Of a DNA stretch of 64,000 nt, positions 43,427 through 51,986 are shown piece by piece. The notes beneath the pieces were generated by a model, which was not told the origin of the DNA, did not search any database, and worked only from the letters and a program-made list of their open reading frames with translations. The position numbers and the translations under genes are program-made. Position 1 is the first letter of the stretch. Every line of letters starts with the position of its first letter. This DNA comes from Alphaproteobacteria bacterium (GTDB lineage: Bacteria > Pseudomonadota > Alphaproteobacteria > Rhodobacterales > Rhodobacteraceae), in the NCBI GenBank assembly GCA_009908505.1, contig JAAAPD010000067.1, positions 124,001 to 188,000 of the forward strand, written 5' to 3'.

Positions 43427-44520
43427 CGGGGATGCGCTGGCTCGGGCTCAGGCAGCGGTATGACCGGGTCTTCGACCCCGATGGACTTGGCGGCACGGCG
43501 ACAGCGGAGCCATCGGCGGAAGACGCGCTGATCACTCGCGGGACGCTCCTGGTCGAGGTAGAGCTTGTGCCGACCGGCCGCCCGGTGAACCTCGTTCGCT
43601 ACTCGGTCCTCGATCCGTGGCCCGCCAGCCTGTCCCTTGTCCAGGAACCGGACGGCACTTTGCGCCTGCTGATGCGATTGGGCCCACGCCAATTGTCCGT
43701 CGCGTTGCGAACGGAACTGGCAACACGATCGGACACGGTGATCGTGTCGTTCGGATGGGATGGTCCGGGACGAACCGGTATGATGAGCGCCTATGTTCCC
43801 GATACCGGTTGCCTGTGGCAAACCCAGGTGCCCGGTCCATTTCCGCTGATGCTGCGCGATATCCGGCGCATGGTCCTGGATGACGCGGCCTGCCGCTGTG
43901 CAGATCTCGTGACCTATTTTGCGATGGCCGAGGGCCTGTGCCCCGCCGGGCCGATGCCGAGCCTCGACCCCCAAGCGCGTATCGAGACGCCGAACGGCGC
44001 AACACGGCTGCGCGACCTACGGGCCGGGGATCATGTGTTCGATTCCGACTATACCTTGCGTGAAATCTGCTGGGCCGGGTCTGTCACGCTGCCGGCCGCG
44101 GGCCGCTTCGCGCCGCTTAGGATGCGCGCGCCCTATCACGGCCTGGCAGAGGACCTGATCCTCGCCCCGGATCAACGGCTTTTGCTGGCCGGCACGGAGA
44201 TCGAATACCTTTTCGGACAGGAACGCGTAAGCGCGGCGGTGCGGCACCTTTCGGACCGCCACTCGGTCGAGCCAGCCATCCTTCGCGCCCCTTTCGTTTC
44301 ATACCGGCAGATCCTTCTCGATCAGCCGGCGGAAATCATCGCAAATGGGGCTGCGGTGCTATCTTTCGATGCGCAGCCCCTGTTCAGCGACCCCCGACTT
44401 GTGCGCCATTCGGTTCTTTCCGGGCTGAATCGCGAAAATTGGCCGGTCGTCACCAGGTTCGGCGTACCGGTTCTGCGGGACTACGAGGCGCTGACGCTCG
44501 AAGAGGCGCGCTACGGCTGA
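43423..44520 (+). CDS. Hint-domain protein with substituted catalytic residues
   Basis: 365 residues from the GTG at 43423 that overlaps the previous stop (GTGA); an ATG at 43432 is an alternative. The N-terminal half (to about 170) is beta-rich and LamG-like (ALITRGTLLVEVELVPTGRP, VSFGWDGPGRTG). The C-terminal half aligns with the upstream Hint domain (RIETPNG, LRAGDHVFDSD, CWAGS, LAPDQRLLLAG). The nucleophile position is Ser180 instead of Cys, and the SPQHR His is Gln251. It looks like a Hint paralogue that has lost or changed its processing chemistry. Co-transcribed with the intact Hint gene. Confidence 0.82.
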   Translation: MTGMRWLGLRQRYDRVFDPDGLGGTATAEPSAEDALITRGTLLVEVELVPTGRPVNLVRYSVLDPWPASLSLVQEPDGTLRLLMRLGPRQLSVALRTELATRSDTVIVSFGWDGPGRTGMMSAYVPDTGCLWQTQVPGPFPLMLRDIRRMVLDDAACRCADLVTYFAMAEGLCPAGPMPSLDPQARIETPNGATRLRDLRAGDHVFDSDYTLREICWAGSVTLPAAGRFAPLRMRAPYHGLAEDLILAPDQRLLLAGTEIEYLFGQERVSAAVRHLSDRHSVEPAILRAPFVSYRQILLDQPAEIIANGAAVLSFDAQPLFSDPRLVRHSVLSGLNRENWPVVTRFGVPVLRDYEALTLEEARYG

Positions 44521-44849
44521 TCCTCGTCACCGTAAAAGGGTGTCATCTGCGCGACGATCACGCTGTTTTCATCCAGCGCACGCTGCATCAGGTCACGTTC
44601 TTCCGGCTCGATCTCGTGGCCCTGGGCCTCGCGCTCGGCCTCGGTGCCGTATCCGGTGACATCCAGCGGCGCCAGGTCGGCCTGCTTGAGGGTCGCCACC
44701 GTTTCGCGCACCGCCTCGGCCTCGTCCACGCCGCTGGCATAGCACATGAGCGCCGCACCGGTGCTGCCGTCGGGCAGCCCGTCGCCCGCCTTGCGGCCAA
44801 GCTCGACCACGAGCGTGTAGACCTGTTGTTTACCGGATGCCTTCGCCAT
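44511..44849 (-). CDS. Conserved-looking hypothetical protein
   Basis: 112 residues from MAKASGKQQVYTLVVELGRK. Features: GDGLPDGSTGAALMCYASGV, DEAEAVRETVATLKQADL, and a C-terminal acidic part rich in Glu. No signal, membrane segment or known motif. I cannot assign a function. The ATG at 44849 is used because upstream codons are unlike coding sequence. The 3' end overlaps the Hint gene by 10 nt in convergent orientation. Confidence 0.7.
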   Translation of the reverse strand: MAKASGKQQVYTLVVELGRKAGDGLPDGSTGAALMCYASGVDEAEAVRETVATLKQADLAPLDVTGYGTEAEREAQGHEIEPEERDLMQRALDENSVIVAQMTPFYGDEDQP

Positions 44850-44962
44850 GTGGCCGGGGTGCGACGTTCCGGGTGGGTTGTCAAGCGCAGGACGCGCAAC
44901 CGGCTTGACCGCCTGTCCCGAGTCGGACACCAGCAATCCAATATCATTGGGGGGGTCCTGGG

Positions 44963-46030
44963 ATGGTTCTGGTCACACGCGCATGTCTGATCGGCCTGCT
45001 TCTGCTGCCGCTTCGACTTGACGCGCAAGAGGGCGCGTTGGTCTTTGCGACCGTCGACAGGGTACCGTTTTCCCATGAGGGGGCCGATGGACACGAGGGG
45101 TTCAGCATCGACCTGATGTCGGCGATTGCCGGGCAGTTGGGGCGCGAGGTCCGTTTCCTGACCGTCGACGAGTTTCCCGAGATGCTGGACTTGGTCGAAA
45201 GTGGCGAGGTAGACGGGGCCGTCGCCAACATTTCGATCACAGCGGAACGCGAGGAACGGCTCGACTTCACCCAGCCGATTTTCGAATCCGGCCTGAAGAT
45301 CCTGGTGCCGGCGGACATGGGCGGCCCATCCATCCTGCGCGCTCTGATGACCCGCGAAATCCTTTATGCGGTGTTGATCGCGCTTGGCTTGCTCTTCGGC
45401 GGCGGCCTTCTGATGTGGCTGTTCGAACGGCGCAAGCAACCCTATTTCGATCGCCCGCTGAACGACGCGATCTTCCCATCCTTCTGGTGGGCGCTGAACC
45501 TGGTGGTGAATGGTGGCTTCGAAGAAAGGATGCCGCAATCACGGGCGGGCCGGGTTTTCGCCACCCTACTGGTGATCGCAAGCCTATTCGTCGTCTCTGT
45601 CTTCGTGGCGACGATCACGGCGGCCGTGACTGTCGAAGCGATCCGGGACAACATCGATTCGATCAACGACCTCGAAGGGCGGCGTATCGGAACGATCGAG
45701 GCCTCGACCGCGGCGATCCTGCTCGACAGCCGCGACCTCGGCTTCTTGGGCTACAGCGATCCGCAAGCGATGTTCAGGGCCTTTGAACGCGGCGAGGTCG
45801 AGGCCCTGGTCTTCGACGGGCCAATCCTGGCCTATTACGCGGCCAATGACGGGATGGGGCAGGCCATTCTGTTGCCACGGAACTATCGCCCGGAAAATTA
45901 CGGTATCGCCCTGCCAGCCAACAGCCCGTTGCGTGAACCGATCAACCAGGGCCTGTTGCGCTTGCGCGAGGACGGCACCTATGGCGGTCTTCTGGATCTT
46001 TGGTTCGGAACGTCCTACGCGCCCGACTGA
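44963..46030 (+). CDS. Ionotropic-glutamate-receptor-like protein (ligand-binding core split by a pore domain)
   Basis: 355 residues. After a signal peptide (to about DAQ, residue 22), a family-3 periplasmic binding lobe (25-118: ISITAEREERLDFTQPIFES) is interrupted by three hydrophobic segments with a re-entrant P-loop region (about 133-222: LYAVLIALGLLFGGGLL, FPSFWWALNLVVNGGFEERM, VFATLLVIASLFVVSVFVAT). The second lobe follows (226-340). This is the GluR0-type order S1-TM-P-TM-S2. The pore loop reads VVNGGFE where K-selective GluR0 proteins have TVGYGD, so selectivity is unclear. It may be a channel or a sensor. Confidence 0.82.
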   Translation: MVLVTRACLIGLLLLPLRLDAQEGALVFATVDRVPFSHEGADGHEGFSIDLMSAIAGQLGREVRFLTVDEFPEMLDLVESGEVDGAVANISITAEREERLDFTQPIFESGLKILVPADMGGPSILRALMTREILYAVLIALGLLFGGGLLMWLFERRKQPYFDRPLNDAIFPSFWWALNLVVNGGFEERMPQSRAGRVFATLLVIASLFVVSVFVATITAAVTVEAIRDNIDSINDLEGRRIGTIEASTAAILLDSRDLGFLGYSDPQAMFRAFERGEVEALVFDGPILAYYAANDGMGQAILLPRNYRPENYGIALPANSPLREPINQGLLRLREDGTYGGLLDLWFGTSYAPD

Positions 46031-46308
46031 CCCTCGCCATCGTCGCGCCAGCGTGAGCGTGCCGCCCAGAGCGACGCGAGGATCAGCACGACCTGGGTCG
46101 GAACGAAATAGACAAGGAAGAAGACCAGGATCGTCACGCCCGTGCCGGCTTGCATCACGTAGATCAACGTCAGCAGGGGGGACCAGAGGAGCGCGAATAC
46201 CAACAGCAGGATCACCGCATCCGCCAGGACCGGGCCCCAGGCGGCGAACCAGCCGGGCCGCTCGCCGCGCGCGATACGGCGCTTGGCAAGGGTCCGGCTG
46301 AGGATCAT
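46015..46308 (-). CDS. Small two-helix membrane protein
   Basis: 97 residues: a basic N terminus ([20 protein letters not shown]), two strong hydrophobic segments (VLADAVILLLVFALLWSPLL, GVTILVFFLVYFVPTQVVLI) and a charged C terminus. No known motif. The ATG at 46308 overlaps the dapD stop (TGATG), so it is the second gene of a dapD transcript. Its 3' end overlaps the convergent receptor-like gene by 16 nt. Confidence 0.72.
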   Translation of the reverse strand: MILSRTLAKRRIARGERPGWFAAWGPVLADAVILLLVFALLWSPLLTLIYVMQAGTGVTILVFFLVYFVPTQVVLILASLWAARSRWRDDGEGQSGA

Positions 46309-47135
46309 CAGTCGCGCAACAACTCGTTGATCCCGGTCTTGGAGCGTGTCTTCTCGTCCACCCGCTTCACGATGACCGCGCAATAAAGGTTGAGGTTGTT
46401 CTTGGTCGGCATCGAGCCGGCCACGACCACCGAATAGGGCGGCACTTCGCCCATGAAGACCTCTCCGGTTTCGCGGTCGACGATCTTGGTGGATTTGCCG
46501 ATAAAGACGCCCATGCCAAGGACCGAGCCCTCGCGCACGATGCAGCCTTCGACCACCTCGGAGCGGGCGCCGATGAAGCAGTTGTCCTCGATGATGGTCG
46601 GCCCGGCCTGCATCGGTTCAAGCACCCCGCCGATGCCGACACCGCCGGACAGGTGCACGTTCTTGCCGATCTGGGCACAGCTGCCCACGGTGGCCCAGGT
46701 GTCGACCATGGTGCCTTCGTCCACGTAAGCGCCCAGATTCACGAAGGACGGCATCAGCACCACGCCCGGGGCGATATAGGCCGATTTGCGGACGACACAG
46801 TTGGGAACCGCGCGGAAGCCGGCAGCGCGCCACTGGTTGTCACCCCAGCCCTTGAATTTGCTGTCGACCTTGTCCCACCAGCCGCCACCTTGCGGGCCGT
46901 TGTCATGCTGTTCCATGTCCTTGATACGGAACCCCAGCAGCACCGCTTTCTTGGCCCATTGGTTCACGTGCCAATCGCCGTTTTCCTGCCGTTCCGCGAC
47001 ACGCAACTGTCCGCTATCCAATGCGTTCAGCGTATCCTCGATCGCCTCGCGGGTTTCGCCGCCCGTGCTGGAGGTGATCTTGTCGCGGGTTTCCCAGGCG
47101 GCTTCGATGGCGGTTTCAAGCTGGGCATTGGACAT
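46308..47135 (-). CDS. dapD: 2,3,4,5-tetrahydropyridine-2,6-dicarboxylate N-succinyltransferase
   Basis: 275 residues, a left-handed beta-helix acyltransferase with hexapeptide repeats. It starts [20 protein letters not shown] and contains [38 protein letters not shown] and [20 protein letters not shown]. It transfers succinyl from succinyl-CoA in the lysine/diaminopimelate pathway, the step before the DapC/DapE reactions. The ATG at 47135 is family-like; the longer frame upstream is not. Confidence 0.96.
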   Translation of the reverse strand: MSNAQLETAIEAAWETRDKITSSTGGETREAIEDTLNALDSGQLRVAERQENGDWHVNQWAKKAVLLGFRIKDMEQHDNGPQGGGWWDKVDSKFKGWGDNQWRAAGFRAVPNCVVRKSAYIAPGVVLMPSFVNLGAYVDEGTMVDTWATVGSCAQIGKNVHLSGGVGIGGVLEPMQAGPTIIEDNCFIGARSEVVEGCIVREGSVLGMGVFIGKSTKIVDRETGEVFMGEVPPYSVVVAGSMPTKNNLNLYCAVIVKRVDEKTRSKTGINELLRD

Positions 47136-47285
47136 GGGGCTCTCCGATACGGTTACGCGTTTCGTGCGCAAATATCCTGTGGCGACGCGTTGGGCAATCA
47201 CTGTCTGGGCCTGTCGCGGTCCTGTCATTGGACATAACCAGCGAAGCCTGCCATCAAACCCCGAGCTGTTCTCGAGGAGCCGAGC

Positions 47286-48134
47286 ATGAAAGACGACAAT
47301 CGCCGCCATCCCTTCCGTTATTCCGGTGAAGACCGCGACGTGGCCGAACATGTGCCGGAAACGGCGCAAACCCAATCCCCGGCCTACAGGCTGGCCTTTT
47401 CGGACGAGGAATTCCTGTGTCGCGACGAATTACGGCCGGTTCGGCTACAGCTGGAACTGCTCAAGCCCGAACTCCTGATGAACGAGGCCGGGGTGAACTC
47501 CACGATCGTGCTGTTCGGCGGTGCACGCATCCCGGAACCGGCCGAAAAGGAAGGGGCACGCACCCGAACCCTGGCGGACCTGTCGAAATACTACGACGAG
47601 GCGAGGACTTTCTCTCGGTTGATGACGGAAAGATCCGTCGCCAACGGAGGTTTGGAAAACGTCATCGTGACTGGCGGGGGCCCGGGCGTGATGGAGGCGG
47701 GCAATCGCGGCGCCGCGGATGCAGGGGGCAAGTCAATCGGGCTTAACATCGTCCTGCCCCACGAACAGGCGCCCAATGAGTACGTCACACCCGAGCTTTG
47801 CTTCAATTTCCACTATTTCGCCGTTCGCAAGATGCATTTCCTGATGCGGGCCAAGGCGGTCTGCATCTTCCCCGGCGGGTTTGGCACCATGGACGAGATG
47901 TTCGAGGCCCTGACCCTGATCCAAACCGGGCGAATGGAACAGGTGCCGTTCCTGTTGTTCGGGCGTGAATTCTGGGAAAGGATCATCAACTGGGAGGCGC
48001 TGGCTGATGCCGGTACGATCTCGGACGAGGACCTGAAGCTTTTCCGCTATGCCGAAACCGCCGAGGAGGCGGTCGACTTGCTGGAAAACTGGGAAGGCGC
48101 CGGGGAAAAGCGCGGGGCGATCCCGGGGCGATGA
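47286..48134 (+). CDS. LOG-family (TIGR00730) Rossmann-fold protein
   Basis: 282 residues with [34 protein letters not shown] and the nucleotide motif [20 protein letters not shown] typical of lysine-decarboxylase-like/LOG proteins. Some LOG proteins release cytokinin-type bases from nucleotides (phosphoribohydrolase activity); the role in bacteria is often in nucleotide hydrolysis. The N-terminal 50 residues are extra. The stop overlaps gluconokinase (ATGA). Confidence 0.88.
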   Translation: MKDDNRRHPFRYSGEDRDVAEHVPETAQTQSPAYRLAFSDEEFLCRDELRPVRLQLELLKPELLMNEAGVNSTIVLFGGARIPEPAEKEGARTRTLADLSKYYDEARTFSRLMTERSVANGGLENVIVTGGGPGVMEAGNRGAADAGGKSIGLNIVLPHEQAPNEYVTPELCFNFHYFAVRKMHFLMRAKAVCIFPGGFGTMDEMFEALTLIQTGRMEQVPFLLFGREFWERIINWEALADAGTISDEDLKLFRYAETAEEAVDLLENWEGAGEKRGAIPGR

Positions 48135-48613
48135 AACTTCTTGTCATGGGTGTGTCCGGGTCGGGCAAATCAACGATCGGTGCCGCGCTGGCCGACAGGC
48201 TGGACGCGCGGTTCATCGACGCCGACGATCTGCACCCGCCTGAAAACGTCGCGGTGATGGCGGCGGGCCGTCCCCTGACCGACGAAATGCGGTGGCCTTG
48301 GCTGGAGGCCTGCGCCGCGGCGATGCAGGAAACGGGGCCGGTCGTTCTGGGTTGCTCTGCGCTCACGCGCGCCTATCGCGACCGGCTGCGGGCGGCGGTG
48401 CCGCGGCTGCGCGTGGTCTATCCGCAAGCTGACCGCGCCGTGATCGAGACGCGCATGGCCGCGCGGCAAGATCATTTCATGCCACTCAGTCTGCTGGACA
48501 GCCAATTCGCAACGCTGGAACCGCCCGGGGCGGATGAAAGACCGATCACGGTTTCCATCGCCCCGGCAATCCCGGACATCGTTGATCGCATCCTTGAAGG
48601 CCTGAAGGCCTAG
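48131..48613 (+). CDS. Gluconokinase (GntK-like)
   Basis: A 160-residue small kinase with Walker A GVSGSGKSTIGAAL, FIDADDLHPPENVAVMAAGR, CSALTRAYRDRLR and the C-terminal LDSQFATLEPPGADERPI block. It phosphorylates D-gluconate to 6-phosphogluconate, feeding the Entner-Doudoroff or pentose phosphate route. It overlaps the LOG-family gene. Its 3' end overlaps the convergent Gfo-family gene by 4 nt. Confidence 0.92.
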   Translation: MKLLVMGVSGSGKSTIGAALADRLDARFIDADDLHPPENVAVMAAGRPLTDEMRWPWLEACAAAMQETGPVVLGCSALTRAYRDRLRAAVPRLRVVYPQADRAVIETRMAARQDHFMPLSLLDSQFATLEPPGADERPITVSIAPAIPDIVDRILEGLKA

Positions 48614-49716
48614 CGCGTCACCCAGGCGCCATCCTTGCCGCTCGACTCGATGCAGGCGCCGATGAACCACATTCCGGCCAGTCCGGCCCCGATCCCCGGC
48701 AAGAGGCTGCCGTTGCCGGTGCCCGAAATCAGGTCGGCCGCCTCGTTGTATAGCGTTGCGAACCCTTCCAGGTAGCCCTCCGGATGGCCGGGCGGCACCC
48801 GTGTGTAGTCGGCGCCTGTCCCCGCTCCGCCGCGCGTCAGGATCTGCTTGGGTTCGCCAAAGCGCGTGAAGGTCATGACATTGGGGTTTTCCTGCGCCCA
48901 TTCGATGCCGCCTTTGTCGCCATAGATCCGCAATCGCAGCCCGTTCTCGCAGCCGACGGCAACCTGGCTGGCCCAGACCATGCCGCGTGCGCCCTGTTCC
49001 ATGCGCAACAGGATATGGGCATTGTCATCGACCTGCCGGCCCGGGGCGAAACTGTGCAATTCGGCCGACAGCGCCTCGGTCCTGAGCCCGCTGACGAATG
49101 TCAGCAGGTTGAAGGCATGTGTGCCGATATCCCCGATCGCCCCGGCCCCGGACTGTTTCGGATCCGTGCGCCAGGCAGCCTGCTTGTTGTCAGGTTCGGG
49201 GGCCTCGGTCAGCCAGTCCTGGGCATACTCCACCTGAACAACACGAATCCGGCCCAGCGCCCCCTCGGACACCAGTTTGCGCGCGTGCCGGATCAGGGGG
49301 TAGCCGGTGTAGTTGTGGGTCAGGATGAAATGCGCTCCGGTCTCGTCGACCGCATGCGCGATCTCGTCGGCCTGCTCCTGCGTGGCGGCCAGCGGCTTGT
49401 CGCAGATGACGTGCATGCCAGCCTTCAGGAAGGCAATCGTCGGGCCTGCATGCATGTGGTTCGGCGTCACGATGGAAACCACGTCGATCCCATCTGCGCG
49501 GGACGCTTCCGCCTGCGCCATTTCCTCGTAGCTGGCATAGCTGCGCTCGGGGGCGATGCCCAGCTCGGCCGCGCTCTCGGCGGCCCGGTCGGGATCGGAG
49601 GACAAGGCCCCGGCGACCAGGTCGAACCGTCCGTCGATGCGCGACGCGATGCGATGAACACCGCCGATAAAGGCGCCCTGGCCACCTCCGACCATTCCCA
49701 GTTTCAATCGTGTCAT
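48610..49716 (-). CDS. Gfo/Idh/MocA-family oxidoreductase
   Basis: A 368-residue NAD(P)-dependent sugar or polyol dehydrogenase. It has the Rossmann start LKLGMVGGGQGAFIGGVHR, GMHVICDKPLAATQEQADEI (the conserved C/E-K-P-L/A Lys) and QSGAGAIGDIGTHAFNL. It acts with the isomerase-like gene just upstream (ATGA overlap) and the LacI gene. These three are divergent from the glucose/mannose-type importer, suggesting breakdown of an imported sugar derivative. Substrate unknown. Confidence 0.91.
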   Translation of the reverse strand: MTRLKLGMVGGGQGAFIGGVHRIASRIDGRFDLVAGALSSDPDRAAESAAELGIAPERSYASYEEMAQAEASRADGIDVVSIVTPNHMHAGPTIAFLKAGMHVICDKPLAATQEQADEIAHAVDETGAHFILTHNYTGYPLIRHARKLVSEGALGRIRVVQVEYAQDWLTEAPEPDNKQAAWRTDPKQSGAGAIGDIGTHAFNLLTFVSGLRTEALSAELHSFAPGRQVDDNAHILLRMEQGARGMVWASQVAVGCENGLRLRIYGDKGGIEWAQENPNVMTFTRFGEPKQILTRGGAGTGADYTRVPPGHPEGYLEGFATLYNEAADLISGTGNGSLLPGIGAGLAGMWFIGACIESSGKDGAWVTR

Positions 49717-50768
49717 AGGCCCAACATTCCCCTGATTGCCGCGTCGTCGCGGTCGCCCCCGGCAAAATCGTCAAATGCCTTTTCGGGCGGTTCGATCATA
49801 TGCGCGGCGATGAACGGTGCGCCCTCGGCCGCGCCCTGTTGTGCGGACTTGATGCAGCATTCCCATTCCAGCACCGCCCAGCTGTCATAGCCATACTGGG
49901 TCAGCTTGCTGAAAATGCCCGCGAAGTCGACCTGACCGTCGCCCAGGCTGCGGAACCGGCCGGCGCGCTGTGTCCAGGGCTGATAGCCGGAATACACACC
50001 CTGTCGTCCGTCCGGATTGAACTCGGCGTCCTTCACGTGGAAGGCGTTGATGCGATCTTGGTAGAGGTCGATGAAGGCAAGGTAGTCCATCCCCTGCAAC
50101 AGGAAATGACTGGGGTCATAGTTGATCCGGGCCGCCTCATGTTCCTTCACTCGATCGAGGAACATTTCCCATGTGGCGCCGTCGAACAGGTCTTCGCCGG
50201 GGTGCAATTCGAAGCCGATATCGACCCCCTTGTCCTTGTAGTGGTCGAATATCGTCAGCCAGCGGCGAGCCAACTCGTCAAAGGCCTCTTCGATAAGGCC
50301 CTCAGGACGCTGCGGCCAAGGGTAGAGGAACGGGAAGGCCAGAGACCCGGAAAAGCTGACCGTGTGATCGAGTCCAAGACGGCGGGATGCGTCTGCAGCT
50401 TTCGTCACCTGGTCCACCGCCCATGCCTGCCGCGCCTTGGGATTTCCGCGAAAGGCCTCGGGCGCGAAGGCATCGAAGGCCGCGTCATAGGCCGGGTTCA
50501 CGGCCACCAGCTGGCCCTGCAAATGGGTAGATAGCTCTGTGATCTCGACCCCGGCATCGTCACAGATGCCCTTGACCTCGTCGCAATAGCTGTCGCTTTC
50601 GGCGGCCTTGTCCAAGTCGAAGAGCCGCCCGTCGAAGGTCGGGATCTGAACGCCCTTGTAGCCCAGTCCCGCGGCCCACCTGGTGATGTTTTCAAGGCTG
50701 TCGAACGGCGCCTCATCCCCTGCAAACTGCGCGAGGAATAACCCCGGCCCCTTGATCTGGCTTGGCAT
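49713..50768 (-). CDS. Sugar phosphate isomerase/epimerase (AP-endonuclease-2-like TIM barrel)
   Basis: 351 residues with LGYKGVQIPTFDGRL, ELSTHLQGQLVAVNP, DIGFELHPGEDLFDG, INYDPSHFLLQGMDY, INAFHVKDAEFNPDG and VLEWECCIKSAQQGA, giving the metal-binding E-H-D-H-E set of xylose-isomerase-like barrels. It probably isomerises or dehydrates a keto-sugar. It is translationally coupled to the Gfo-family gene and lies 9 nt downstream of the LacI regulator. Confidence 0.9.
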   Translation of the reverse strand: MPSQIKGPGLFLAQFAGDEAPFDSLENITRWAAGLGYKGVQIPTFDGRLFDLDKAAESDSYCDEVKGICDDAGVEITELSTHLQGQLVAVNPAYDAAFDAFAPEAFRGNPKARQAWAVDQVTKAADASRRLGLDHTVSFSGSLAFPFLYPWPQRPEGLIEEAFDELARRWLTIFDHYKDKGVDIGFELHPGEDLFDGATWEMFLDRVKEHEAARINYDPSHFLLQGMDYLAFIDLYQDRINAFHVKDAEFNPDGRQGVYSGYQPWTQRAGRFRSLGDGQVDFAGIFSKLTQYGYDSWAVLEWECCIKSAQQGAAEGAPFIAAHMIEPPEKAFDDFAGGDRDDAAIRGMLGL

Positions 50769-50777
50769 GATCTCTCC

Positions 50778-51797
50778 TTATCCCTGTGTGATCTGCTCTT
50801 TCGTCGGAACTTCCAGCATCTGCATGGGGGGGGCCGACGGATCCTTGATGGCCCGCATTGCGGCATTGGCCAGGAACTCCCCGGCCTTGGCCACATTTTC
50901 ATGGACCGAGATGATATCGCGCCGGAAATAATGCAGGAACGGCAACGCCTCTTTCGAGAAGATATCGATGTCCCGACCCAGAACGCGGCCATTCGCTTCG
51001 ACGGCGCCGACACAGGCCATCGCCCCGGTCGTGCTGCCGCAGACGATTCCGTCCGTCTCGGGGCGTTCCCGCAGGATTTCGGAAACCTTGGCCCGGATCG
51101 CCTCGCCGCCACTGTCGCTGTCGACCCGTTGGACCACCCGGAAATCGACGCCCCGCGCGGCGGATTGCTCGGTCGCGCCCGCCTTCATGTGGCTGGAATA
51201 GGCGTGGGCCGCGGGCGGCGCGACCAGGATCAGCGATCGGCGGCCCCGGTCGACAAGGGCGTCTACCCCGAGTCTGGCGAAGGCATGGTTATCATAGTCG
51301 TAATAGGCATGTTCCGGCGCACGGTTACTGCGCCCGTGGGCCGCGAAGGGAAAACCGCGCTCCATCAGGTAGTCGACGCGTGGGTCGTCGGGCTGAACCT
51401 GGTTGAAGACGACCGCATCCGCGGATTGCGTCTCCACGATGTAGCGAATGGGTTTCATCGGGTCTTCATCCGGGAAAAATGGCGTGACGATCAGGTGGAA
51501 GGCCGTATTGCGCAGCCCCCCCGCAAGCGAGGTGATCAGCCGTGCGGTATGGTTCATCATGTCGTGTTCGGTCGACATGACCAGGCTTATGACATTGGTT
51601 CGCCCGGTCCGCAGTCGAACGCCCGCGCGGTTGGGCACATAGCCCACCTCCTGCGCGATCTTGCGCACCAGCGCCTTGGTGTCCGCGCCGATATCTGGTG
51701 CGTCGCTCAGCGCGCGGCTGACCGTGGGCACGGCCAAACCGGCCAGGTTGGCAATCGTCTTGAGCGTCGGCTTGGTGCCGGTCGAGTGTTCGACCAC
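50778..51797 (-). CDS. LacI-family transcriptional regulator
   Basis: 339 residues. The HTH is at 9-35 (TLKTIANLAGLAVPTVSRAL), followed by a periplasmic-binding-like effector domain (RTNVISLVMSTEHDMMNHTA, DGIVCGSTTGAMACVG). The start is a GTG at 51797 with GGGAGGA 7 nt upstream. It is divergent from the glucose/mannose-type ABC importer and heads the isomerase/Gfo operon. The dyad at 51940-51961 is its likely operator. Confidence 0.92.
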   Translation of the reverse strand: MVEHSTGTKPTLKTIANLAGLAVPTVSRALSDAPDIGADTKALVRKIAQEVGYVPNRAGVRLRTGRTNVISLVMSTEHDMMNHTARLITSLAGGLRNTAFHLIVTPFFPDEDPMKPIRYIVETQSADAVVFNQVQPDDPRVDYLMERGFPFAAHGRSNRAPEHAYYDYDNHAFARLGVDALVDRGRRSLILVAPPAAHAYSSHMKAGATEQSAARGVDFRVVQRVDSDSGGEAIRAKVSEILRERPETDGIVCGSTTGAMACVGAVEANGRVLGRDIDIFSKEALPFLHYFRRDIISVHENVAKAGEFLANAAMRAIKDPSAPPMQMLEVPTKEQITQG

Positions 51798-51920
51798 CTT
51801 CGGTCCTCCCTTTGACAGTTCGCCGATGGCCTAATCCACGCCGCCCGGCAATGCAAAACCGGTGCCTTTCCGAAATGGCTTAAAAGGCAGGGAACAGGGC
51901 TGAATCGCCGGAAAACTGTC

Positions 51921-51961
51921 TTGTCAGATATTACTAAAACGTTATAGGGAAGTCTATAACG
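51921..51961 (+). promoter_or_regulatory. Promoter with overlapping operator for the mannoside-type importer
   Basis: TTGTCA (51921-51926), 16 bp, TATAGG (51943-51948) is a fair sigma-70 promoter. The inverted repeat CGTTATAG-N6-CTATAACG (51940-51961) covers the -10 box, where a repressor would block transcription. A strong AGGGAGGAT ribosome site follows before the GTG/ATG region of the binding-protein gene. Binding by the divergent LacI protein is inferred. Confidence 0.65.
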
Positions 51962-51986
51962 ATTTAGAATCAGGGAGGATCAAATC

